Source of the DNA: Candidatus Rokuibacteriota bacterium
Lineage (GTDB): Bacteria; Methylomirabilota; Methylomirabilia; Rokubacteriales; CSP1-6
Length of the DNA: 10,804 bases
Reading direction: 5' to 3'
Assembly: GCA_016177555.1 (NCBI GenBank)
Contig: JACOVB010000059.1
Span: 1 to 10,804 of the forward strand
The stretch's first letter is position 1, and every line of letters starts with the position of its first letter. The notes below the pieces were generated by a model. The model saw nothing but the letters and a program-made list of their open reading frames with translations, did not search any database and had not been told where the DNA came from. A program made the translations under genes and the position numbers. This document shows positions 1 to 5,351 of this stretch, in pieces.

Positions 1-185
1 CGTGAGGGTCCCCTGGCCGCGGTGCAATCGCCGAGCCCCAGCCGCTCGAGCAGCGCACGGAGCCACTCACCTCCGGTGGACACGCCCACGATCCGCCGTT
101 GGCCCCCGCCCCTGGGACAGAGAAGAACGTCGAGCGCGAAGACGCGTGTGAGAAGAGCTGACCACGAAAGGCCCGGCGAACGCGA
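1..185 (-). pseudogene. C-terminal remnant of an IS91-like (Y2) transposase, runs off the window
   Basis: Translating the minus strand from about 182 down to 3 gives an open frame containing LSWSALLTRVFALDVLLCP followed by RGGGQRR and a final helix LRALLERLGL. This matches the conserved C-terminal tail of IS91-type transposases as I know them (a W..LL.RVFA.DVL.CPRCGG.. segment, then ..ILEHLGL). The second cysteine of the usual CPRCGG knuckle is glycine here, and the stretch after it has lost the usual hydrophobic pattern, so the copy looks decayed. No catalytic region (HUH and Tyr motifs) is visible in the 165 bases upstream (186-350), where I see nothing recognisable. The frame is still open at base 1, so the true end lies outside the window. 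It fits with the truncated genes nearby as a sign of past mobile-element activity. Family assignment rests on memory of the motif, not on a search. Confidence 0.6.
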
Positions 186-350
186 CGGCGCTGGCGACGA
201 GCCAGCCACCGCGATCGCCCCGTCACGTGACATGGCCGCTGTGGCTTCGTGATCGACAGCATCGAGGCAGCGCGGGATAACCTCCGAGCGCCCCGCCGCG
301 CGGGGTCCGTACAGTGGCGTAACACCGCGAGCCGTAGAGAAGGCCGTGCG

Positions 351-998
351 CTACCGTCGTCCGGCCCGGCGAGCCCGGCCCAACTCTGTCGTCAGCCTGG
401 AGATGGCGAGCGCCCGAATCTTGGTCGAGAGAGGATACGTGTCGCCGCCGGCATGGACCACGTCGATCGACTCGAGGCCCAGATCTCGGATCGCGACGTG
501 CATGGATTTCGTGACGCCGGGCGCATCGGTCCGCTTGAACTCGAATCCGCGGCGCCTTCCCCCCCGCACCACGAGCAGGTCCAGCTCGGCGCCCTGATGG
601 GTGGCCCAGAAGAAGCACTGCTCGGGTCGCGCGGAGAGCGCCCGCCTCACCTCCTGCAGAGCGAACCCCTCGAACGAGGCCCCGACCTTGGGGTGTGTCT
701 CGAGGGCCCGAGCGCTCGGAATGTCGAGCAGCGCATGGAGCAGGCCGGTATCGCCGATGTAGACCTTGGGCGTCTTCACCACGCGCTTGCCGATGTTCTC
801 GCTCCAGGGCAGCAGCACGCGCACCATGAACGTACTGGCCAGCAGGTCGAGATATCGCTTCACCGTGGATTCGGCAATGCCGAAGGCCCGCGCCAGCTCG
901 GCGCCATTCCAGATCTGAGCGTGGTAGTGGGCGAGCATCGTCCAGAACCTGCGGATCGTCCCGGCGCCGATCGTGATTCCGAGCTGGGGCTGTACCAT
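351..998 (-). CDS. DUF4143-domain protein, C-terminal half of an AAA ATPase (N-terminal ATPase domain missing)
   Basis: The 215-aa product matches only the C-terminal half of the common 'ATP-binding protein, DUF4143' family (usually about 380-400 aa). Residues 5-91 carry the winged-helix-like part: RRFWTMLAHYH at 16-26, FGIAESTVKRYLDLL at 39-53, then KTPKVYIGDTGLLHALL. Residues 105-195 form the restriction-endonuclease-like fold with GAELDLLV (137-144) and EFK (153-155), the PD-(D/E)XK-type residues. The P-loop ATPase domain that should precede IPQLG is absent: homology begins at residue 4 (PQLG), right after the ATG. No Shine-Dalgarno site precedes this ATG, which sits inside a perfect inverted repeat (995-1031). 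The 3' end looks natural. Full-length relatives are often linked to mobile or defence regions, but their role is not established. This copy is probably a truncated relic, although the ORF is clean. Confidence 0.8.
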   Translation of the reverse strand: MVQPQLGITIGAGTIRRFWTMLAHYHAQIWNGAELARAFGIAESTVKRYLDLLASTFMVRVLLPWSENIGKRVVKTPKVYIGDTGLLHALLDIPSARALETHPKVGASFEGFALQEVRRALSARPEQCFFWATHQGAELDLLVVRGGRRRGFEFKRTDAPGVTKSMHVAIRDLGLESIDVVHAGGDTYPLSTKIRALAISRLTTELGRARRAGRR

Positions 999-1031
999 GA
1001 AATCCTAGCGATATGAGCTAGGATTTCATGG
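995..1031. repeat. Perfect 15-bp inverted repeat with 7-nt loop at the DUF4143 start
   Basis: The left arm 995-1009 (CCATGAAATCCTAGC) is the exact reverse complement of the right arm 1017-1031, with a 7-base spacer, gatatga. It is AT-rich compared with its surroundings and contains CTAG in both arms. It spans the apparent ATG of the truncated DUF4143 ORF on the minus strand, and its symmetry creates a matching ATG on the plus strand at 1028. It lies between two divergent genes, so it may be an operator for a dimeric regulator, a cruciform-forming breakpoint, or a leftover end of a small mobile element. The repeat itself is certain; its role is inference. Confidence 0.9.
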
Positions 1032-1219
1032 ACACGATCCGCCCGTCTCGACGTCCGGCGGGACTCGCTCCGCCCGCCGGCGGCGCCGACCGAGATCCTC
1101 GGGCCACCGCGGGGTGTCCGCCGGCGCGAGAATCCCGTATACTCTGGCCGCGTAGCCACCGCCCTCCCATCGAAAACGCCGGCGGCCACTGCCTGCACAC
1201 ACGGGGACGGCCGATCATC

Positions 1220-2416
1220 GTGAGCGACACCGACGTCAGGCAGAGCCCGTGGCGCGCGGTCGCGGCCGCCACCGCACTCAATACCCCGCTCGGCTCGCTC
1301 TATGCGTTCAGCGTGTTCTTGACGCCGCTGGAAACTCTGCTCGGGCTGAGCCGAGCCGATCTCGCGCTCGTCTTCGCCCTGGCCACGGCCGGATTTGGCG
1401 CCGGCATGAACCTGGCGCCCCACGTCTACGGCCTCGCGTCGACCCCGATACTGGTGCTGGCCTGCGCGGCCGCGAGCACCCTGGGCATCGCGCTTGCCGC
1501 CACGGCCGGCGGGCTGGCCCAGCTGGCCATCGGATACGGGCTGCTCTTCGGCGCCGGTGGCGGCGCTGGGTACATCCTCATGCAGCAGGCGGTGAACCTG
1601 GCGGTGACGAGACACCAGGGCCTGGTGAACGGCTATATCATCGGCCTGTATCCCGCGGGCGCCATGATCGCCGCGCCCCTCTTCGGGTGGTCCGTCCGCG
1701 AGTTCGGCGTGCGCGCCACGCTCGGGGGGCTCGCCACTGTCCTGGCCGTCACCGGGGTGATCAGCGCGTGGCTCATCGCGCGCTCGGGGATCACGCTCGC
1801 GGCGGCGACCGCGGCCGTCGAGCCCGACGCCCAGGAGCGTCGCCGGCCCCTGTTCTGGCGGATGTGGCTCGTCTTCTTCCTGGCGGCGTCCGCCGGGCTC
1901 ATGGTGCTCAGCCAGGCCGCGGGCATCATCGCCTCCTACGGCGGCGCCGCCACGCTCGCCGTCTACGGCACGACGTTCATCACCGGCAGCATCGCGGCCG
2001 CGCGCATGGGGGGCGGCTGGATGGTCGACTGGCTCGCCATTCCCACGGTGGCAGCCGGCGCCCACGCCGTCGCGCTCGCCGGCAACGTGGCGCTGACGCT
2101 GTGGCCCGGCCCCGGGGTGTCGGTGCTCGCGCTGGCGCTCGTGGGGCTGGGCTACGGGGTGATCTCCGGCGTCACGGCGGCTGCGGTGGCCGTGTACTGG
2201 AGGCACGCGCTGTACGGCCGGATGGCCAGCCGCCTCTACACCGCGTGGTGCGCCGCCGCCATCGTGCTGCCGATCACGGCCGGCCGCCTCTTCGACCTGA
2301 CCCAGGGCTATGGCGCAGCGGTCCTGATCGCCGCCGGCGGCAATGCCCTGGGTGTCCTCGTGGCGCTCGGACTGCCCCGTCAGGACGCGCCGCGCGCCGC
2401 TGACCCCGACGCCTGA
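1220..2416 (+). CDS. MFS transporter, OFA (oxalate/formate antiporter)-like
   Basis: The product is a 398-residue, very hydrophobic inner-membrane protein with twelve predictable membrane segments in two blocks of six. They are separated by a charged loop (EPDAQERRRP) before the seventh segment. The first segment, TALNTPLGSLYAFSVFLTPL, and the long glycine-rich fourth helix, LLFGAGGGAGYI, resemble OFA-type members of the Major Facilitator Superfamily, which move small carboxylates. The substrate here is unknown. The frame is open back to an ATG at 1028, but the first 64 codons look like translated non-coding sequence (many Pro and Arg) and overlap the inverted repeat, so GTG 1220 (MSDTDV...) is the better start. 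Its Shine-Dalgarno site is weak. A possible -10 box, TATACT (1138-1143), lies 76 bases upstream of the GTG, with no convincing -35. The gene ends 8 bases before the convergent DsbA-like ORF. It is the only apparently intact gene in the left half. Confidence 0.85.
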   Translation: MSDTDVRQSPWRAVAAATALNTPLGSLYAFSVFLTPLETLLGLSRADLALVFALATAGFGAGMNLAPHVYGLASTPILVLACAAASTLGIALAATAGGLAQLAIGYGLLFGAGGGAGYILMQQAVNLAVTRHQGLVNGYIIGLYPAGAMIAAPLFGWSVREFGVRATLGGLATVLAVTGVISAWLIARSGITLAAATAAVEPDAQERRRPLFWRMWLVFFLAASAGLMVLSQAAGIIASYGGAATLAVYGTTFITGSIAAARMGGGWMVDWLAIPTVAAGAHAVALAGNVALTLWPGPGVSVLALALVGLGYGVISGVTAAAVAVYWRHALYGRMASRLYTAWCAAAIVLPITAGRLFDLTQGYGAAVLIAAGGNALGVLVALGLPRQDAPRAADPDA

Positions 2417-2424
2417 GGCCGTTC

Positions 2425-2703
2425 CTACTCCTCGGCGTCGTCCGCCGTCGCGGCCTTGCGCACGAGCTGCTCCAGCGCCTCGTAGGGCTGCGCGCCGACG
2501 GCGCCGTAGCGGCCGGCGACGTACGTCGGCACGCCCGTGATCCCGTACTGGCGCGAGAGGTTCCAGTCCGGGTCGACGGCGTCCTTGAACGTCCGCTCCT
2601 CCAACACCTCGCGGGCACCGTCGGCCGACAGGCCTGCCTGCTGCCCAATCTCGAGGAGCACCGCGGACTCGGAGAAGACCTTCAGGGTCACGGGCGGGGC
2701 CAT
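2425..2703 (-). CDS. Internally deleted DsbA/FrnE-family thioredoxin-fold protein (active-site region missing)
   Basis: The 92-aa product reads as two joined ends of a protein of roughly 200+ aa. Residues 1-11 (MAPPVTLKVFS) match the first beta strand that normally leads straight into a ..D..CPWC active site. Residues 14-86 match the C-terminal part: a helix LLEIGQQAGLSADGAREVL, then YGITGVPTYV with the conserved cis-proline P59, then GAQPYEALEQLV. The CxxC motif and the helical insertion domain between these blocks are gone, and the reading frame is kept across the join near residues 11-13. The protein should therefore have no redox or isomerase activity. A strong Shine-Dalgarno site 5 bases upstream of the ATG shows the 5' end is original. 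The preceding NHL remnant ends 13 bases upstream, so the two were probably co-transcribed. Confidence 0.75.
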   Translation of the reverse strand: MAPPVTLKVFSESAVLLEIGQQAGLSADGAREVLEERTFKDAVDPDWNLSRQYGITGVPTYVAGRYGAVGAQPYEALEQLVRKAATADDAEE

Positions 2704-2707
2704 GACG

Positions 2708-2714
2708 CCTCCTT
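2708..2714 (-). promoter_or_regulatory. Shine-Dalgarno site of the DsbA-like remnant
   Basis: AAGGAGG on the minus strand, 4 bases before the ATG at 2703. It fixes the start and shows that the 5' end of this shortened gene is its native one, so the loss was internal rather than an N-terminal truncation. Confidence 0.75.
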
Positions 2715-2716
2715 CC

Positions 2717-3028
2717 TCAGCACACCTTGACGAGCTTCTGCAGGCTTCGCAGCCCGGCCGGGTGGCGCTGGCCCTTGTAGCGATTGCCCCAGTTGGGGAA
2801 CGACTCCTCGCCGACGTCGATGTCGCCGTGGGAGTCGACCGCGAGCCCGTGGCGCGAGATGAACTGGCCCGGCTCGAGCCCGGCCGGGCGCTGGCCCAGT
2901 CTCGCCAGCATCTCGCCCTGGCGACTGAAGATGCTGATCCGCGGCCCGATGTTGGGGATCTCGTAGTTGACGGCGCCGCCGCCGCCGATCTCGCCGATGT
3001 AGAAACGCGGGTTCGGCCCGCGCTCCAT
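2717..3028 (-). CDS. C-terminal fragment of an NHL-repeat beta-propeller protein
   Basis: The 103-aa product matches the last third of NHL-repeat six-bladed propeller proteins, related to peptidyl-alpha-hydroxyglycine amidating-lyase-like proteins, usually around 300 aa. Visible signatures are NPRFYIGEIGGGG (6-18), GPRISIFSRQGEMLARLG (28-45), GQFISRHGLAVDSHGDIDVGE (54-74, an NHL strand set) and the family-typical end GLRSLQKLVKV. The blades that should come before are missing. Translation can begin at the ATG 3028, which overlaps the stop of a nine-codon leader by one base (TAATG, see 3028-3057). That leader looks like the gene's own original N-terminus, so the gene appears internally deleted and out of frame. 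In the fragment, GDIDVGE has Asp where Tyr is usual, which may be further drift. It is unlikely to fold as a closed propeller. Confidence 0.7.
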   Translation of the reverse strand: MERGPNPRFYIGEIGGGGAVNYEIPNIGPRISIFSRQGEMLARLGQRPAGLEPGQFISRHGLAVDSHGDIDVGEESFPNWGNRYKGQRHPAGLRSLQKLVKVC

Positions 3029-3057
3029 TATGCGCCCGTGCCCAGGATGACCGACAT
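3028..3057 (-). pseudogene. N-terminal stub of the same NHL-repeat gene (MSVILGTGA, stop)
   Basis: The minus strand carries a purine-rich Shine-Dalgarno stretch (AGAGGAGAG, within 3066-3076), then an ATG at 3057 reading MSVILGTGA and a TAA. This resembles the opening of NHL-propeller proteins as I recall them, which start M-S-V/M-I/V-L-G-T/S-G followed by a tyrosine-rich strand. The TAA is probably created by the join to the C-terminal piece and overlaps that piece's ATG (TAATG), so ribosomes could re-initiate. A TATAAG box (3093-3098) lies about 35 bases upstream of the ATG, without a good -35. Evidence for the leader being the native N-terminus is its RBS plus the motif; no alignment was run. 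Confidence 0.5.
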
Positions 3058-3133
3058 CGCGGGTGCTCTCTCCTCTGCGCTGACGTGACGCGCTTATAGG
3101 GCCGCGGCGGCGCGACGCGACAGCCCGGGTGCC

Positions 3134-3365
3134 TCAGCGCCCCGAGGCCTCGAAGATCGCCCGCGGGTTGCGCACCAGCATCTGGTCGATCTGACCTTCG
3201 GTGACGCCGGCCGCGCGGAGCGCCGGGAGGCGGTATCGGTGGCGCACTTGATGATGGCCGCCTTGACGCCGCTGTCACCGATGCCCCGGGTGATGTCGCG
3301 GATGAACAGCTCGGCCACCGCGTCGACGCCGTGGGCGCTGAAGTACCGCTGGGGCATCCACCAGA
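3134..3365 (-). pseudogene. Phosphotriesterase-like metal-dependent hydrolase remnant, two pieces joined out of frame
   Basis: Two pieces of one family are adjacent but in different frames. The first (about 3365-3235) reads WWMPQRYF, then GVDAVAELFIRDITRGIG, then DSGVKAAIIKCATD, matching the central TIM-barrel block of phosphotriesterase-related proteins (AELFVRDI..GI..TGVKAGIIKCATD). The second (about 3232-3134) reads LPALRAAGVTEGQIDQMLV and NPRAIFEASGR, then TGA, matching the very C-terminus of such amidohydrolases. About 100 or more residues between them, including the C-terminal metal-binding positions, are missing, as is the whole N-terminus with its HxH motif. The upstream edge is joined to the unknown ORF at 3275-3748. 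If the first frame is followed it runs on as nonsense to 3094. No functional enzyme can be made. Confidence 0.7.
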
Positions 3366-3748
3366 CGCCAGTGGGCGATCTCCTCGAAGGCGCGATCGCT
3401 CTCCGCGAGCACGCGGCGCCACACCTCGGGCGCCGTGTTCGACGGAACGCTGAACTGCTCGATCAGGAGTCGCATCGCTGCTTCCAGGGACACCCGGCCC
3501 GTCGGGAAGTGGACCCGCTCCAGCCTGCCGTGGGGGTGAGGGACCAACTCTCCGAGTCCGCCCCGAACCTGGAGATGGGAGGCGGGATGCGGCGCGGGGG
3601 GAATCCGCTCGTCGTCATACCGGAACACCCACCGGTTCCCGGCGTCATCGGTCTGGTACTGGTACGAGGCCCGCTCCACCTTGAGCCGGTGTCGACCCTC
3701 GTGAGGCTCTCGATACAAGCGAGATGGAGACACGGAGGAAGCGCCCAC
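3275..3748 (-). CDS. Uncharacterised protein with a conserved-looking core, C-terminus running into the hydrolase remnant
   Basis: The 157-residue ORF starts at GTG 3748, the only start after an in-frame stop at 3752-3754, 19 bases past the stop of the preceding small ORF. Residues 18-125 look like a genuine small domain: HRLKVERASYQYQTD (20-34), WVFRYDDE (40-47), a histidine/proline-rich patch PHPASHLQV (53-61), LERVHFPTGRVSLEAAMRLL (76-95), IEQF, and a closing helix LAESDRAFEEIAH. RYD followed by a His-rich stretch recalls small toxin-antitoxin-type or phage-type proteins, but I do not recognise the family and assign no function. Residues after about 128 (RLVDAPAVLQRPRRRRGG...) are the phosphotriesterase remnant read in another frame. 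The native end has therefore been lost in a fusion and the true protein was probably near 130 residues. Confidence 0.55.
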   Translation of the reverse strand: MGASSVSPSRLYREPHEGRHRLKVERASYQYQTDDAGNRWVFRYDDERIPPAPHPASHLQVRGGLGELVPHPHGRLERVHFPTGRVSLEAAMRLLIEQFSVPSNTAPEVWRRVLAESDRAFEEIAHWRLVDAPAVLQRPRRRRGGRAVHPRHHPGHR

Positions 3749-3767
3749 CGTTCAGCCGGAAGACGGC

Positions 3768-3983
3768 CTAATCGGGGACGGCCACGCCCTCGATGAGCGC
3801 GGGGTCGCGCTCGCGAGGGCCGTAGGTGAGCCGCACGCCGGCGTCGCCGCTCAGGATCGTGACGCCGAGCAGCAGCTGGACGAGATCCCGGAAGGCTCCG
3901 AAGGATTCGGGCGTGCCGGCGCGGTACTGGGCGGTCAGGTCGCGGACCTGATCCAGCAGTCGGGAAAGCTCAGGGACGGACAA
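3768..3983 (-). CDS. Small uncharacterised protein (71 aa), middle ORF of a three-gene cassette
   Basis: A 71-residue, mostly helical protein with an amphipathic N-terminal helix (LSRLLDQVRDLTAQYRAG, about 6-23), a hydrophobic stretch LVQLLLGVTILSG (33-45) and a closing VRLTYGPRERDPALIEGV. The start is TTG 3983, overlapping the end of the upstream ORF by 14 bases in a different frame, which suggests translational coupling; no separate Shine-Dalgarno site is visible. Codon use is normal for the window. It does not look like a signal peptide or a membrane protein. I do not recognise it. The main evidence that it is real is the tight arrangement with its two neighbours. Confidence 0.5.
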   Translation of the reverse strand: MSVPELSRLLDQVRDLTAQYRAGTPESFGAFRDLVQLLLGVTILSGDAGVRLTYGPRERDPALIEGVAVPD

Positions 3984-4176
3984 ACAGGGAGTCGTCGTCC
4001 GTCAGGAGCGCGGTCAAGGCGATGAGGTCGGCAACGGCGGCTGGATCCCCGAGGCGGCCATCTCGATACGCCTGCACCAGATCCGCGGCCGAGTAGAAGA
4101 GACCGCGCTGCTTCAGGCCCCGCTCGATGCCGGCGAGGATCTGGTCACGGGTGAGGTCGAGGACTGGCGTCTCCAT
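3970..4176 (-). CDS. Small uncharacterised protein (68 aa), first ORF of a three-gene cassette
   Basis: A 68-residue acidic, helical protein starting METPVLDLTRDQILAGIERG. It contains RGLFYSAADLVQAYRDGRL (24-42) and ends LTALLTDDDSLFVRP. The frame is open further upstream, but the extra residues look like non-coding translation, so ATG 4176 is chosen; its Shine-Dalgarno site is weak. The upstream 80 bases are less GC-rich than the rest and hold TATAGG on the minus strand, 10 bases before the ATG, too close for a standard promoter if transcribed from there. It overlaps the next ORF by 14 bases. Repeated D/E and the pairing with a second small helical protein recall antitoxin-like or adaptor proteins, but this is only resemblance. 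Confidence 0.5.
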   Translation of the reverse strand: METPVLDLTRDQILAGIERGLKQRGLFYSAADLVQAYRDGRLGDPAAVADLIALTALLTDDDSLFVRP

Positions 4177-4184
4177 GTCTGAAC

Positions 4185-5279
4185 CTATACCTTGCACCTG
4201 TTCAGCAAAGGCTGACCCAGGGCGTGGCAATTGGCCATGAGCGTAATGCGTTTCAAACATTGCCCGGCCTGGCGCTTTCCCGCTTGACAGGCCAGGCACC
4301 CGTGATCTCCGTGGCCCCATCTGACTCTGGAGTCTGGAGGCCCCATGCGCCCAAGGAAGCCCCACCACACCTGTCCATCCGTGGACACGAGGACTGCGCT
4401 GTCGGCGAGGCAGTCGGCGTGCTCGAGCGCGCCCTCGTCGGGCACGGCCTCGGCGAGGGCCAGCCGGGCCACCAGGTGGGCGAGATCCTCGCTGACGGCG
4501 GCGGCGCCGCGCTGCCGGGCCTCGGCTTCGTCGCGGACGACAACGGCCGGGCCGGCATCAAGCGCCAGGAACAGCTCGACAAGCCCCGCCGCCTCCCCGG
4601 CCGTACACCGGAAGCGGCCCATCAGCCGCGGCGTGGCGAGGAAGGCCGGCGTGCCCGAGAGGGCTTCGTGGGGCACGACCACCGTGTCGCCGACCAGGAT
4701 GCCGCGCTGGAACCAGAGCCGGTCGCCCTGGCTCAGCGAGGCGATGTGCGCGAGGGAGGGCGTGGGTGGGCTCCCTTTCCGGCACCTGGAAGACCCGGTC
4801 CAGCCAGGGCTTCCCCGTGCCGGCTGCGCGTCGTCGGGCTCGGGCGACCCTGGCGCCGGCACCCAGCGGAAGGCCGCGACGGAGCCGATGGTGCACGGCG
4901 TCCGCGGGCCGCCGGAGAAGGCCGGCAGCGCCGCCCCGCCTCGGGCGAGTACCACCGCGGCCGGCTTCGCCGCCCCGATGGCCTCCCGCACCGGGAACAC
5001 CGACCCCCGCGACGGCCCCCGGAGGAAGGCGACCACGCCCGCCGAGGCGCGCACCAGCCTGCGCGAGCGGCCGAGGAGCGCCGCGCGCCCCCTGGGGCCG
5101 CCGGCGCGGGCGCGGCTGGGCCGGGAGACTCGCGGGAGAGCGAGCGGCCCCGGTGGGCGAGGATCATGCGCGCGACCAGTCGCGGTCAGTACGCCAAGGT
5201 TCAACCAGCCGATAGGAGGCTTGGCCGAAGGAGATGCCTGAAGAATAGCGCCAGGGGCGAAGGGCACAATATCCACCAA
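4185..5279 (-). pseudogene. SLOG/DprA-like Rossmann-fold gene with a second unknown domain, frameshifted
   Basis: The frame is open for 364 codons, but only about 5085-4344 looks coding. It begins with a nucleotide-binding-like block: RAALLGRSRRLVRASAGVVA, then FLRGPSRGSVFPVREAIGAA, resembling DprA/DUF2493 SLOG domains (..R.LV...GVVAF..G.SRGT..T...A). A second conserved-looking region follows: SLSQGDRLWFQRG, GDTVVVPHEALSGTPAFL, then a helical acidic stretch and VLVSTDGQVWWGFLGRM. Between them, about 4751-4830, the sense runs in a different frame (GKPWLDRVFQVPEREPTHAL). Removing one C from the run at 4751-4760 would restore THALLAHIASLS, so two opposite indels cancel out. The N-terminal part before about 5085 is unrecognisable in any frame and probably deleted. 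The tail 4343-4185 looks non-coding. The SLOG call is by pattern only; the second domain is unknown to me. Confidence 0.45.
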
Positions 5280-5303
5280 CTGATACAGGTCACTCGACGC
5301 CTC

Positions 5304-5338
5304 GGCCGGTCGTGCAGCGCACGCTGGCTGCGCCGGCC
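5304..5338 (-). terminator. Candidate hairpin after the aminotransferase gene
   Basis: An imperfect inverted repeat: GGCCGG (5304-5309) pairs with CCGGCC (5333-5338), and GCAGC (5314-5318) pairs with GCTGC (5327-5331). The arms are separated by an internal 4/1 mismatch and close an 8-base loop. It lies about 14 bases past the aminotransferase stop on the minus strand, where an operon terminator would be expected. No T-run follows, so intrinsic termination is uncertain. Confidence 0.3.
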
Positions 5339-5351
5339 ACCGACGGCACGC

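Noticed and set aside
249..1016. 255-codon plus-strand frame opposite DUF4143
   Set aside because: The minus-strand product has clear DUF4143 motifs; this frame has none.
1028..1219. ATG at 1028 as the MFS start, adding 64 residues
   Set aside because: The extra residues are Pro/Arg-rich, unlike a transporter N-terminus, and the ATG exists only because it mirrors the minus-strand ATG in the inverted repeat.
860..2206. 448-codon open frame on the minus strand under the MFS gene
   Set aside because: Low-complexity composition with no motifs, while the plus strand gives twelve clean membrane segments.
4284..4312. TTGACA on the plus strand as a promoter
   Set aside because: No -10 box at a workable distance and no plus-strand gene follows.
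4253..4582. 109-codon minus-strand frame inside the SLOG-like gene
   Set aside because: The alternative frame carries the conserved-looking sequence (HEAL, WWGFLGRM); this one is Ser/Arg/Pro-rich.
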